Shown here one piece after another: positions 37,636-46,883 of a stretch of DNA of 64,000 nt; the stretch's first letter is position 1; the number at the start of each line of letters is the position of its first letter. The translations under genes and the position numbers were made by a program. Source of the stretch: Brevibacillus dissolubilis (GTDB lineage Bacteria > Bacillota > Bacilli > Brevibacillales > Brevibacillaceae). The stretch spans positions 124,001 to 188,000 of the forward strand of contig NZ_VCNA01000010.1 in assembly GCF_006170445.1 (NCBI RefSeq). Reading direction: 5' to 3'. Below the pieces are notes generated by a model. The model was not told where the DNA came from and searched no databases. It saw only the letters and a list, made by a program, of their open reading frames with translations.

Positions 37636-39939
37636 ATGTTGAAAAAAATGACGGCAACACTACTTCCTATCATATGCATCATCTTGGCTGTGTTATTGGG
37701 GGCACAGCCTCTTATTCCCCCTCCGCCGAACCCGATTGATGCACCGGCAACTGAATTTTCGGCAGAACGTGCACGAGAAAAGCTGAAACAAATCGCTGCC
37801 AAACCACATCCCATCGGTTCCGAACAACACAGCGTGGTTCATGACTATATCGTCAGCGAGTTGAACCAATTGAATATCCCTGTCGAGACCCAAGAGACGA
37901 CTTCCAGCCGATTGGCAGACTGGGGGGTGCATCAGATCGGTCAGATCCGAAATATTATGGGACGCTTGGAGGGGACAGGTGACGGCCCTGCGATATTGGT
38001 CGCTGCCCACTATGACACAGACCCATTTTCCCCAGGGGCTAATGATGACGGGATAGCTGTCTCTGCCATGCTGGAAACCATCCGTGCGCTAAAAGCCGGC
38101 CCTGCTCTGCAACAAGATGTTATTTTCTTGTTCACCGACGGGGAGGAGGTTGGCTTACTGGGAGCTCAGGCATTTATCCAGGAACACAGATGGTCGAAGG
38201 AAATAGGGATGGTTTTTAACTTTGAGGCAAGAGGAAGCTCCGGGCCCTCTATACTGTTCGAAACAGGTGAGGGGAACCATGGGATCATGAATGAGTTTGC
38301 CCAAGCCGTTCCTGATCCGGTTGCCTATTCATTCCTGTCTGATATGTATAGCAGGTTGTCAAACGATACGGATTTGACCGTCTTTAAGAGAAACGGAGTA
38401 ACCGGATTGAATTTTGCTTTTGTGGATGGATATTTTGCATACCATACCCCATTGGACAACATCGAGCATGTGGACATGTCCACCTTTCAGCATCATGGTT
38501 CTACCATGCTGTCACTGTTACAATCCTTCGGAAATAAGGAACGTACCGTTGCGGCAGAACGGGACAATAATGCCACCTATTTTAACGTTCTGAACACCTT
38601 AGTGATTACCTATTCACTCAGTTGGACGATTCCCCTTACTGTTCTGGCGTTCTTGTTAGTTGGGTGGGTGTTCTGGCTAGGTTTGCAAAAGGGTGCTCTA
38701 ACGGTCAAAAAGGTTCTGTTCGGGTTCTTTCTGAATGGGAGTAGTATGGTCATGGTCTATCTCCTGATAACCGGTGTATGGAAGCTTCTTCAATTGTTCT
38801 ATGAATCTCCAGACGCACTCTTGAATGATCCGGATTTTTCCTATCCTTATGTTCTCGGCTTGTTATTCCTGACAGGTTCCGTGTTTTATGGTCTGTTTTT
38901 ATGGCAACAGAAGCTGGCAGGTTTTCAGAATCTCGCGATGGGGATGTATGTATGGTGGCTGCTTTTGGTTCTTAGCACCAATATATTTCTGCCGGGAGCG
39001 CACTATCTGTTCGTATGGCCGTTATTCTGTGGATTAATCAGCCTGCTTGTTACATACCGACGTGCAGAATCAACGGAACAATCCAGGGCCTATTTGGGTG
39101 CATTATCCTTGCTAACCATACCCGCCGTGCTCCTGTTCACCCCATTTTTTTACTTCATGCATCTCTTTGTTACCTTGCAAATGTCCGGAGTGCTCATGGC
39201 GGTGCTTATTTTATTGCTTGGGCTATTGATTCCGCAATGGACTCTCATCAATCTGCAAAACAAATGGATGTTATCTGCTGCGGGCTTGGTCATCGGTATC
39301 GGATTGTGCATCGCACAGCTTGTTGTGACAGCAGGAAGTGGTCAGACTTACCAGACGGTACACGATATGATGTACAGTCAATATACGAATGAAAATAGAG
39401 CCGTATTTGCCAGCACGGATGCACAGCCAAGCAATTGGACGAAGCAGTTTTTGAGTGAAGCGATAACAGAAGGAACATTAACGGACTTAAATCCTACGTA
39501 TTCTGCACCTGTCATCAAAAGTGAGGCTCCATTCCTAAACGTGCAGGGTCCTGAGGTAAAGGTTCAATCCGATCAGTCCATTGATGGGGGAAGATCGCTT
39601 GAACTCTTGGTGACATCTCCACGGGGGGCGGATGAACTTTCTTTCTTTATCACTTCGGATGCAAAAGTAAAAGCTGCGTGGATTAACGGCAAGCCAATCA
39701 AGGAGTCTGCTGATGTAACAGCAGCGAAAGATGGCTTCTCGTGGGGGATGGAGTATTACGGAGGCGTACCTGATGAAGGGATTCGTGTCCGTTTACAGCT
39801 TTCTTCATCCGAGAAGGTTCAGGTTAAGGCCGTTGATCTTTCCTATGAATTGCCAGACTCGCTCCGGTCCAAAACGACGAATGATCCAAAAGCCATACCT
39901 GTAACATTTACCATTGTAAATCAGGAGTTTGCGTTTTGA
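37636..39939 (+). CDS. Membrane M28 metallopeptidase with C-terminal multi-span domain
   Basis: 767 residues. A signal-anchor (about 5-25) is followed by an M28 peptidase domain (about 45-290) with the two-zinc ligands AAHYDTD (His125), ANDDG (Asp137), GEEVG (Glu170/171), FEARG (Glu197) and YHTPLDN (His270). About nine hydrophobic segments fill residues 320-580, followed by an extracytoplasmic beta-rich tail of about 180 residues. The catalytic domain should face the outside. This matches the ER-aminopeptidase-like (Fxna type) M28 architecture. ATG 37636 follows AAGAGGGG by 7 nt and starts one base after the P450 stop. As the last gene of the cluster it could trim an exported precursor or detoxify the product; either role is inference. 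Confidence 0.9.
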   Translation: MLKKMTATLLPIICIILAVLLGAQPLIPPPPNPIDAPATEFSAERAREKLKQIAAKPHPIGSEQHSVVHDYIVSELNQLNIPVETQETTSSRLADWGVHQIGQIRNIMGRLEGTGDGPAILVAAHYDTDPFSPGANDDGIAVSAMLETIRALKAGPALQQDVIFLFTDGEEVGLLGAQAFIQEHRWSKEIGMVFNFEARGSSGPSILFETGEGNHGIMNEFAQAVPDPVAYSFLSDMYSRLSNDTDLTVFKRNGVTGLNFAFVDGYFAYHTPLDNIEHVDMSTFQHHGSTMLSLLQSFGNKERTVAAERDNNATYFNVLNTLVITYSLSWTIPLTVLAFLLVGWVFWLGLQKGALTVKKVLFGFFLNGSSMVMVYLLITGVWKLLQLFYESPDALLNDPDFSYPYVLGLLFLTGSVFYGLFLWQQKLAGFQNLAMGMYVWWLLLVLSTNIFLPGAHYLFVWPLFCGLISLLVTYRRAESTEQSRAYLGALSLLTIPAVLLFTPFFYFMHLFVTLQMSGVLMAVLILLLGLLIPQWTLINLQNKWMLSAAGLVIGIGLCIAQLVVTAGSGQTYQTVHDMMYSQYTNENRAVFASTDAQPSNWTKQFLSEAITEGTLTDLNPTYSAPVIKSEAPFLNVQGPEVKVQSDQSIDGGRSLELLVTSPRGADELSFFITSDAKVKAAWINGKPIKESADVTAAKDGFSWGMEYYGGVPDEGIRVRLQLSSSEKVQVKAVDLSYELPDSLRSKTTNDPKAIPVTFTIVNQEFAF

Positions 39940-40034
39940 TTTCTACTCCCCAGTGCTAACCAGCATGCGTGTCTATTCAGCGTCTTTTCCTTTGCAAGCA
40001 GGAAACAAAAAAAGGAACGCCGAAAGACTTTAAG

Positions 40035-40066
40035 AAAAAAGACCCCATTCCAAAGTCAGGGGTCAT
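40035..40066 (-). terminator. Orphan minus-strand terminator-like hairpin
   Basis: GACCCC (40041-40046) and GGGGTC (40059-40064) form a short stem which on the minus strand is followed by TTTTTT. No minus-strand gene ends here, so it would stop only antisense transcription coming from inside the chemoreceptor gene. On the plus strand it has no U-tract and is not a convincing end for the cluster transcript. Confidence 0.3.
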
Positions 40067-40127
40067 CAACTTAGAGCTCAAGCCACACAAACCATGGATT
40101 CGTCAAGAAAACAGAAGGAGTCGAACC

Positions 40128-41822
40128 GTGATGCGAATACGCAGTTTGGGGAGTAAGATTCTAGTTTCATTTATTGTTACATTGCTCTTGTTCATTGGGG
40201 TTGTTTATTGGTTTTCATCCATAGTGGTCAAGGACGATCTGATGCTGGCCTCTCATGAGAAGCTTAGATCCGATCTGCAGATGACCAAGGCCATGCTGGA
40301 TTATATCCATCCGGGAGAATGGTCGACCAAGGATGGTAAGCTGTATAAAGGAGATACTCCGCTCAACGATCAGGAGGAGTTCGTCGACAAGGTAGGAAAG
40401 CTGACCGGGGATACCGTCACTATTTTTCATGAAAATACCCGGATTGCGACCAACGTAACCAAACCAGATGGCAGCCGAGCAGTCGGCACACAAGTATCCG
40501 CAACCGTCGAAGAGACCACGCTCAAAGGCGGGCAGACGTACGTAGGAGAAGCAGAAGTAGTTGGTGTGAACAACCAGACGATCTATGAACCAATCCGGGA
40601 CAGCTCAGGCAAAACGGTCGGGATGCTGTATGTCGGGGTTCCGATCACCCCGTATGAAGCGCTGGTCGATCACTTTTTACAAGAGTTGGCACTGACAGCA
40701 GCCGGAGCATTCGTCGCCTGCCTGATCATCACCTTCCTGCTGACCCGCTCGATCACCAAGCCGCTTCAGGCATTGGGGCTTGCGGCTGAAGCCATCGCAG
40801 CCCAAAATCTGCGTACCCCAGTCAAAGCCACGACCAAGGATGAGATCGGCAGACTGGCTGAGTCGTTCGAGCATATGCGGCTCAACCTGCTTAGCATGGT
40901 CGGTGAAATCCAGACCTTCGCCAAGACACTCAATGAGAGCAGTCACTATCTGAGCGAGGTCGCCGAGCAATCGACCGAGTCAGCCAACCAAGTGGCGGTC
41001 GCGATTGAAAAAGTAGCAGATGGAGCAACCCGCCAAGTAGACAGCATTCATCTGATCCTTCAACGTCTGGAAGAGACGACAGACCGGGTAGCCGAGGGGA
41101 ATGGCCAAATCGCCCGTACCGTTGAAAGCGCTTTGCATTCTACTGAAGTCGCCCACCAAGGGGAGCAGGCGATCCGCGAAGCGATCTCGCATCTGGCACA
41201 AGTGACGGCCAATGTCCGTGAAGCCTCTGAGGGGATGATCGCCTTGGGCCGCCGCTCGGATCAGATCGGGGGAATCATCACCGCGATCACCGCTATCTCG
41301 GATCAGACCAACCTGCTTGCACTCAACGCAGCCATCGAAGCAGCGCGTGCAGGTGAGCATGGAAAAGGCTTTGCCATCGTGGCAGACGAAGTACGCAAGC
41401 TGGCGGAGCAGTCCAAGACGGCAGCGGCCCAGATCACCACGATGATCCACGAGATGCAGAACGAGACCAGCACCATGATGGAGACGATGGAGAGCAACCG
41501 CACAGCTATCGAGCAACAAGTGGAGCTGATCACGCGCGGAAGTGACGCCCTGCAGCGAATCGTAGAGACGACAACCGAGGCCGAACAGGAAGCGACCCGA
41601 GTCCAACAGCAGTTCGCCCACATGCGTGCAGGTGCAGCCGAGATCCTGCAAGCTACGCAGGCGATCAGTGAGCTGGTGGAGCTGTCCGCCTCTTCTGCCG
41701 AAGAAGTCTCAGCATCCGCTGAGGAACAGAGTGCCGTCGTCGAGGAGCTCAAAGCGAGCGCTCAAGAAATGGCAAAACGTTCCGAAAGGCTGGAAGAGTC
41801 CGTATCGACATTTGCTACCTAA
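40128..41822 (+). CDS. Methyl-accepting chemotaxis protein
   Basis: About 564 residues: a membrane segment (about 9-30), an extracytoplasmic single-Cache-like sensor (about 31-180), a second membrane segment (about 185-206), a HAMP domain (about 207-260) and an MCP signalling domain. The highly conserved hairpin tip is seen as [20 protein letters not shown] near residues 400-420. It would sense a small external ligand and act on CheA/CheW; the ligand cannot be told. GTG 40128 lies 7 nt after AGAAGGAG; ATG 40131 is the alternative. An in-frame upstream extension to 39969 has no membrane or domain features and is rejected. No C-terminal CheR-binding pentapeptide is seen. Confidence 0.92.
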   Translation: MMRIRSLGSKILVSFIVTLLLFIGVVYWFSSIVVKDDLMLASHEKLRSDLQMTKAMLDYIHPGEWSTKDGKLYKGDTPLNDQEEFVDKVGKLTGDTVTIFHENTRIATNVTKPDGSRAVGTQVSATVEETTLKGGQTYVGEAEVVGVNNQTIYEPIRDSSGKTVGMLYVGVPITPYEALVDHFLQELALTAAGAFVACLIITFLLTRSITKPLQALGLAAEAIAAQNLRTPVKATTKDEIGRLAESFEHMRLNLLSMVGEIQTFAKTLNESSHYLSEVAEQSTESANQVAVAIEKVADGATRQVDSIHLILQRLEETTDRVAEGNGQIARTVESALHSTEVAHQGEQAIREAISHLAQVTANVREASEGMIALGRRSDQIGGIITAITAISDQTNLLALNAAIEAARAGEHGKGFAIVADEVRKLAEQSKTAAAQITTMIHEMQNETSTMMETMESNRTAIEQQVELITRGSDALQRIVETTTEAEQEATRVQQQFAHMRAGAAEILQATQAISELVELSASSAEEVSASAEEQSAVVEELKASAQEMAKRSERLEESVSTFAT

Positions 41823-41864
41823 TATAGCCGACAGTATTTCCACGACAACCTGCCTATCCCCTAT

Positions 41865-41909
41865 AAAGACCACCAGAATCCGTTATGCTGCGGAAAGGTG
41901 GTCTTTTTT
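41865..41909 (+). terminator. Terminator after the chemoreceptor gene
   Basis: AAAGACCACC (41865-41874) pairs with GGTGGTCTTT (41897-41906) and is followed by more T residues. It lies between two convergent genes. Confidence 0.85.
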
Positions 41910-41956
41910 GCGTCTTATCCGATCTGTTTTCCCGCGTCGTATATCACGCCAAGACT

Positions 41957-42757
41957 CTACGCCACATCCCGCTTGCTGAACGCCACCCATGTCAGCCCAT
42001 AGAACAGCACAAAATATAACCCAAGCATCATCAGCGAAAAAGCAAACGTAACCCCCGGCACAGGCGGAATCCCGCCAAAGTATGCGGTCAGATCCGTATT
42101 GGCAAACAGCATATACTTCGCCCAACCATACTCGTACAAAATCTGAATCAGCGTATGACCCGACAGCAGCACCAGAATCGCCGCCGTAATCGCAATCGTG
42201 CTGTTGCGAATCCAAGCCGACAGCATCAGCCCGAAGCTTGTATACACCACAAGTGTCAGCCAGCGCAGTCCGTAATTGAGTGCGACGAATTTGGTCAGAT
42301 CAGGCGGACGATACCCAGAGCCATACGGAAAATACCGGTTATAAAATTGATCACTCCCATCAAACCCGAACAAGATCCCACCCAACAGATAGCTGGATGA
42401 AAACAACAGCGCAAGCAGTACTGTCCCGAACAGAAGGGTGGCGATCAGCTTGGAAGCAAGAATGGTCGAACGGTAAAAAGGGCGGACGAGCAGCATTTTG
42501 ACTGTCCCCAGCTCATACTCACTGGCAATGATGTCCCCGGCGATGATCAGGGTAAAAATCAGCACCAATGGCGATTGCTCGGAAGCCTCCAGCGCAAACG
42601 TCCAAGCCGAAAACGTATCCTCGATCTGTTTCGGCGTAAAGCCTTTGGTGACCAATGCCTGCAACAGCACGAAAAAAACTAACAACCCGAGTAAAATCCA
42701 GCTTCGCGGTCGACTGAACATTTTCATCCACTCATTGCGGATCAGATTAAGCATCAT
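41957..42757 (-). CDS. ABC-2 type transporter permease
   Basis: 266 residues with six predicted membrane segments and the ABC-2 permease pattern: a cytoplasmic N-terminus (RNEWMKMFSRPRSW), a long first extracytoplasmic loop with conserved GDIIASEYELGTVKMLLVRP, and a hydrophobic C-terminus. It overlaps the upstream ATPase gene by 4 nt (ATGATG), so the two are translationally coupled and form one exporter. Substrates of this class include lipids, antibiotics and ions; none can be inferred here. It is convergent with the chemoreceptor gene and is not part of the NRPS operon, although it lies only 2 kb away. Confidence 0.88.
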   Translation of the reverse strand: MMLNLIRNEWMKMFSRPRSWILLGLLVFFVLLQALVTKGFTPKQIEDTFSAWTFALEASEQSPLVLIFTLIIAGDIIASEYELGTVKMLLVRPFYRSTILASKLIATLLFGTVLLALLFSSSYLLGGILFGFDGSDQFYNRYFPYGSGYRPPDLTKFVALNYGLRWLTLVVYTSFGLMLSAWIRNSTIAITAAILVLLSGHTLIQILYEYGWAKYMLFANTDLTAYFGGIPPVPGVTFAFSLMMLGLYFVLFYGLTWVAFSKRDVA

Positions 42758-43689
42758 GTCCCACTTCCTTTCAGCTCGCGGAACCGGTCGCCAAGCTTTT
42801 TGGTCGCCGCTTGAATGCCGTATACCTTGATGCCGCTTTGGACGAGTATCTCGGTGATCGCAGGGATTTCTTTTCGCATCACGACGCCCAATTCAAGCAT
42901 CGGACAGCAGTCTACGATGTTGGCTTGCGGGTAATGCGTGCTCAGCAGTTTTTTGGCTTCCTCCAATAGATCTACCTCAATAAATACGTTGGAGAGGGCC
43001 AGCTCGCTTTCATCCAGACCGGGAGTTGTCTTGACTGTCACGAGGCGTCCCATCTGCATCACGCCGATTCGGTCACACAACAGCTCCATCTCCGCGAGCA
43101 GATGGCTGGTGACGAGTACGGTCACCTGATCACGATCGGTTAAATCACGCAACAAGTCACCTAGCTCCCGCACCGCTGTCGCATCAAGCCCGGCAGTCGG
43201 CTCATCCAGCAAAAGAATAGATGGCTTGTGCAGCAGTGCCTGTGCCAAGGCCAGCCGTGATGACATGCCAAGCGTATATTCAGCGGCTTTGGTATGGATC
43301 GCCTTGTCCAGTCCGACACGGGAGAGCAAGGCGTGCAGGCTCGCGCGGTCATAGCGGAGTCCAGGTGTCATGCGGGCGAAGTGCAACAGATTCTGATAGC
43401 CGGTAAGGAAAGGATACAGCTGCGGGTTATCAATCACTGCTCCGACCTGACTGATTGCCCGGCGAAAATGCTTATGCAGATCCAGCCCGTTGATCAGGAC
43501 TTGTCCTCTGGTAGGCTCGGTAAGTCCTGTGATCAGCTGAAACAGCGTGGTTTTACCCGAGCCGCTGGGGCCTAGCAAGCCGAAGATTTCCCCGCGGTTC
43601 ACGGCAAGTGTCAGACTGTCGATGAGCTTGTGGTTCCCCGCCTGTTTGGTCACATTGATCAGTTCGATCGCCGGTACCTGTTTCGCCAC
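42754..43689 (-). CDS. ABC transporter ATP-binding protein
   Basis: 311 residues with Walker A (GPSGSGKTT), Q-loop, Walker B (SILLLDEPTAGLD) and switch His (TSHLLAEM). The signature motif is unusual: YTLGMSSRLALAQALL in place of LSGGQ, as in several BcrA/YxlF-type ATPases. A C-terminal domain of about 90 residues follows. The start is placed at GTG 43689, 8 nt after a GGAGAGGGGAG site; ATG 43725 has none. It is the first gene of a two-gene operon with the ABC-2 permease. BcrA-type transporters often export antimicrobial peptides, but that role is not shown here. Confidence 0.9.
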   Translation of the reverse strand: MAKQVPAIELINVTKQAGNHKLIDSLTLAVNRGEIFGLLGPSGSGKTTLFQLITGLTEPTRGQVLINGLDLHKHFRRAISQVGAVIDNPQLYPFLTGYQNLLHFARMTPGLRYDRASLHALLSRVGLDKAIHTKAAEYTLGMSSRLALAQALLHKPSILLLDEPTAGLDATAVRELGDLLRDLTDRDQVTVLVTSHLLAEMELLCDRIGVMQMGRLVTVKTTPGLDESELALSNVFIEVDLLEEAKKLLSTHYPQANIVDCCPMLELGVVMRKEIPAITEILVQSGIKVYGIQAATKKLGDRFRELKGSGT

Positions 43690-43865
43690 GAAGCATGCTC
43701 CCCTCTCCAAGATCGGTCGTTTCACTATCCTTTATCGTCCATCCGGGTATCCCATCATTTCATATAGCGTTAGCTTGTTCGGTGCTACCATTTTCCATTC
43801 GTAAATCCTGTGCCTTTTGAGCAGACTGACAGGTGAAGTATGGAGAAGAAGGGATTGATCCCCTG

Positions 43866-44708
43866 ATGATTATGATTGCCGGACATGAGCTTACGCAGGA
43901 CCAGAATGGCGAATTGGTCGTCATCCTGTACGTCAAAACCGAGAGGACGGAGTTTGCGCAAGAGCATATGGAACCACATAATCAGCAATCCGAGACCGTA
44001 GATCAAGCCGTACACCATTACATAAGGGAGAGACTGCCGCATATCCGGGCCAAAGCAGCGAAAGTTGTCCTTGGCTCGATGATCATCGCCTCCATTCCGC
44101 TTTTGGGCGGGCAGGCAGCGGGAGCCGCCACACCTACATTGGCAGAGGGGATGGAGGGGCATGGTGTCACCTATTTGCAGCGTCATCTTGACTACCTTGG
44201 CTACTTCGACTACCACACGGCGACCGGAACGTTTGGCAATTATACCGAAGAGGCTGTACGGCAGTTCCAGCGGGAATATGGACTGACCCCGACAGGTGTG
44301 GCCGATCCCGTCACCCGAACCGCTATCGAGCGTGCCGTGATCAAGAAAAATATGATCCGCGATGCATACAACTACACAGGCGTACCATATGTCTGGGGCG
44401 GAGAGACCCCGTCTGGCTTCGACTGCTCCGGTTTTATCCACTACATGCTGCAGAAGCACGGCATCGACAGCGAACGCACCACCTCCCGTGAGCTGTACAA
44501 AATGGGGATTCCCGTGGGACGTCAGGGTCTGCAGGTGGGGGATCTGGTCTTTTTCGGCTTAACCGAGCCGGGCGAAGTCTCGCACGTCGGTTTTTATGTC
44601 GGAGACGGCAAATTCATCTCCGCCACCAACTCCAAAGGCATCTGGGTGTATGATCTGGATAACTCCTATTGGGGACCCAAATATCTAGGCGCCCGCCGTA
44701 TTTACTAG
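43866..44708 (+). CDS. Peptidoglycan-binding NlpC/P60 endopeptidase
   Basis: About 280 residues. The N-terminal about 70 residues are polar (PLMIMIAGHEL...), followed by one hydrophobic segment (VVLGSMIIASIPLLGG) that should anchor or export the protein. A PG_binding_1 domain follows (LQRHLDYLGYFD...AVRQFQREYGL), then an NlpC/P60 domain with catalytic Cys187 (GFDCSGF) and His in EVSHVGFYVGDG. It likely cleaves peptide stems of peptidoglycan. The start is uncertain: ATG 43866 has GGAGAAGAAGGG 12 nt upstream, while an in-frame GTG at 43833 has no clear site. A 90-nt gap separates it from the YheC/D gene. Confidence 0.85.
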   Translation: MIMIAGHELTQDQNGELVVILYVKTERTEFAQEHMEPHNQQSETVDQAVHHYIRERLPHIRAKAAKVVLGSMIIASIPLLGGQAAGAATPTLAEGMEGHGVTYLQRHLDYLGYFDYHTATGTFGNYTEEAVRQFQREYGLTPTGVADPVTRTAIERAVIKKNMIRDAYNYTGVPYVWGGETPSGFDCSGFIHYMLQKHGIDSERTTSRELYKMGIPVGRQGLQVGDLVFFGLTEPGEVSHVGFYVGDGKFISATNSKGIWVYDLDNSYWGPKYLGARRIY

Positions 44709-44795
44709 GGTTTTGTTACGTCCCACCCAAAGATGACATAGGTTATAGTGACAGTTCCGAACGAAAAACCAGTCATCGAGGGAGGGTGTCCCACA

Positions 44796-45884
44796 ATGGG
44801 GAAACCAATCATCGGCATACTCACATGGAGGGAAGGAACCAAATTCGAAGAACCCACGTATCTTCGCCGCCTGATTCGCGAAGGACGTGAGTTGGGAGCT
44901 ACCGTTTTTTTATTTGGACATCAGGATATCTTTGCAGCGGAACGCAAAATCCGCGGCTTCGTCCCGTCGCCAGAGGGTGGCTGGGTCAGTCGTATCTATA
45001 ACTGGCCCGAGATCGTCATCGACCGTTGCCGCAAAGGCTCACCCGAATACCGCGAGATTCGCAACAGCACCCTGTTCCGCTATGTAAACCAAAAATATAC
45101 CAATAAGTGGAATGCAACCAGACGATTCATGCAAAACGAAGCGATGCGCCGCTGGATTCCTGAGACCGTCATCTATTCCACCGAGAATCTGCGCCAGATG
45201 CTCAAAAAGCATGAGCTGATCTATGTCAAACCAGGCAACGGTACAGGCGGACGCAGCATTCTCAAAATCTCGCATCAGAAGAACACCAAAGGCGGCTACA
45301 CTGTCCTCGGACGCAGCCGCACACTCGTCAAGAAACGGCTTACCTTTCAGACCCTCCAAGGACTTACCCGCTGGCTCAACCGCTGGGTCAAAGCCGAAAA
45401 AATCCGCGACGGCCACTTTATGATCCAACAGGGACTCAACCTAGAGCTGATCCCCGGACGCGTCGCAGACACCCGCCTGCTGATTCAGAAAAACGAGCTG
45501 GGCGAATGGCGTATCACCGGCCTTGGCGTCCGCGTCGGCGGCAAGAACAGCCCCACCTCCAACCTCCACGGCGGCGGAAAAGCGGTCTCATTTGCCAACT
45601 TTCTCTCCGAACGCTTCAATCAAGAGCAGATCCAGGAGATTCAGCGCGAATGCCACCAGCTCGCCCACACCGTAGTGAATGTCATCGAAGAGGAATTCGG
45701 CACCATGATGGAGTTCGGCCTCGACATCGGCATCGATATCAAAGGCCGCGTCTGGCTGATCGAGGTTAATCCGAAGCCGGGGCGGGATATTTTCAAGAAG
45801 ATGGGCAATATGGGCTTGTATAAGAAGTCGGTGCAGAGACCGTTGCAGTTTGCGATGTATCTGTTAGAACAAGATGCGGGGTAA
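44796..45884 (+). CDS. YheC/YheD family endospore coat-associated ATP-grasp protein
   Basis: 362 residues. An N-terminal YheC/D segment (IGILTWREG) is followed by an ATP-grasp fold with YVKPGNGTGGRSI (nucleotide-binding loop), LIQKNELGEWRITGLGVRVG, and a metal-binding end MMEFGLDIGID...LIEVNPKPGRD. Members are found on spores of Bacillaceae; the ligated substrate is not known. The ATG at 44796 follows GGGAGGG by 9 nt; an upstream GTG at 44748 is less likely. The gene stands alone and ends at a terminator. It is one of the markers that the organism sporulates. Confidence 0.9.
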   Translation: MGKPIIGILTWREGTKFEEPTYLRRLIREGRELGATVFLFGHQDIFAAERKIRGFVPSPEGGWVSRIYNWPEIVIDRCRKGSPEYREIRNSTLFRYVNQKYTNKWNATRRFMQNEAMRRWIPETVIYSTENLRQMLKKHELIYVKPGNGTGGRSILKISHQKNTKGGYTVLGRSRTLVKKRLTFQTLQGLTRWLNRWVKAEKIRDGHFMIQQGLNLELIPGRVADTRLLIQKNELGEWRITGLGVRVGGKNSPTSNLHGGGKAVSFANFLSERFNQEQIQEIQRECHQLAHTVVNVIEEEFGTMMEFGLDIGIDIKGRVWLIEVNPKPGRDIFKKMGNMGLYKKSVQRPLQFAMYLLEQDAG

Positions 45885-45904
45885 AAGGCATGTTTAGAAC
45901 AGCG

Positions 45905-45938
45905 AAAAGCGCTAGGGATATTTACCTAGCGCTTTTTT
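45905..45938 (+). terminator. Bidirectional terminator between the YheC/D and DUF3800 genes
   Basis: AAAAGCGCTAGG (45905-45916) pairs with CCTAGCGCTTTT (45925-45936), with T runs on both strands. It serves both convergent genes and overlaps the DUF3800 stop codon. Confidence 0.9.
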
Positions 45939-46746
45939 AATGGAATTTCATATGCTTTACTCTGAACAGATTGATGTAGTCGATAAAGTTAATCCTTTGC
46001 AACTGTTGGGTACCCCGCCATTCAAAATAGGTGATATTCTTCAAAAAATCCAAGAACCTATCATTGTTCAAAAGTTCCATAATAAACTGGATCTTAGCGG
46101 CTTTTCCATTGGAAGAGGCATCGGGATTCTGGATGAGCATACGGGTGATTCCTAGCAGAACATCGGTCATCTCGAGTCCTATTTCCGAATTTTTGGGGAG
46201 CATGAGACAATTCCGCGTGTAGAAATTTCCGCTGCGATATAATGAATGTGAATTTAAGATCTCTTTCATTTTTTGTTCCAATTGCATCTTCTTATATTCG
46301 GTACCCTTCTCAATAAAGATATCTGCAAGTACCGAGATTTCGTTGCCGTATCCTCTCATTTGACCGTAAATCAGTCTCTCCGGGAATTTCAGATAAATGG
46401 TGTTCTCAATCTCTCGTTCCTGAAAATTCTCTCTTCCAATCAAGTAATGGTAGTGATAGTGAATGACGTGAAACTCAATAAAAGGGGAGTAAATCAAAAG
46501 GAGTTCCATCAGATGTTTCAGATTATAACGCTTCAATGCATCGCCACTGTATTTATTCCAGTGGATTTTCAGATCCATTCTTTTTAAGAATTGATTATAG
46601 TAGCGGTACTCATCAGATTCATCGTAGATTTTTTTCGGGATGGATAATGAGCCCAATAAATTGGGACGGTCTGCGCCTTTTCCGGATTCATCAAAAAAGA
46701 TCTTGAGTTCCTTCGTGCCCAAAGACTGAAAAAGATGATTCACCAT
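45937..46746 (-). CDS. DUF3800 domain protein on an A+T-rich segment
   Basis: About 269 residues with the DUF3800 signature near the N-terminus (IFFDESGKG), followed by RYYNQFLKRM and a Tyr/His-rich stretch (FHVIHYHYHY). The fold is thought to resemble RNase H-like enzymes, and the family often occurs in defence islands and mobile regions, but no activity is established. The start is uncertain; the frame extends to 46908, yet the extra 54 residues look non-protein-like and contain a terminator-like hairpin, so ATG 46746 is preferred although its binding site is weak. The gene is clearly more A+T-rich than its neighbours (23 G+C in the 60 bases from 46441), suggesting acquisition from elsewhere. 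Confidence 0.75.
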   Translation of the reverse strand: MVNHLFQSLGTKELKIFFDESGKGADRPNLLGSLSIPKKIYDESDEYRYYNQFLKRMDLKIHWNKYSGDALKRYNLKHLMELLLIYSPFIEFHVIHYHYHYLIGRENFQEREIENTIYLKFPERLIYGQMRGYGNEISVLADIFIEKGTEYKKMQLEQKMKEILNSHSLYRSGNFYTRNCLMLPKNSEIGLEMTDVLLGITRMLIQNPDASSNGKAAKIQFIMELLNNDRFLDFLKNITYFEWRGTQQLQRINFIDYINLFRVKHMKFH

Positions 46747-46850
46747 GTGAAAACCACGCCCATTGACATTATTTTTACCCTGTATTATCATCGGGTTACC
46801 GATAACGATAAGCCAACCTCTCTCATTCCCCGGAGTGCGAGATTGACCAA

Positions 46851-46883
46851 AAAACAACTCATCCCTGTGATGCGTTGTTTTTT
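46851..46883. terminator. Terminator-like hairpin upstream of the DUF3800 gene
   Basis: AAAACAAC-T-CATC pairs with GATG-C-GTTGTTTT around a short loop, with T runs on both strands. It lies in the 5' extension of the DUF3800 frame and argues against translation starting at 46908. Confidence 0.45.

Noticed and set aside
39969-40127. A 53-residue N-terminal extension of the chemoreceptor
   Set aside because: It lacks a binding site, contains the minus-strand hairpin at 40035-40066, and precedes a well-placed start with AGAAGGAG.
40980-41651. A 223-codon minus-strand open frame
   Set aside because: It is the antisense shadow of the chemoreceptor signalling domain and has no domain or binding site of its own.
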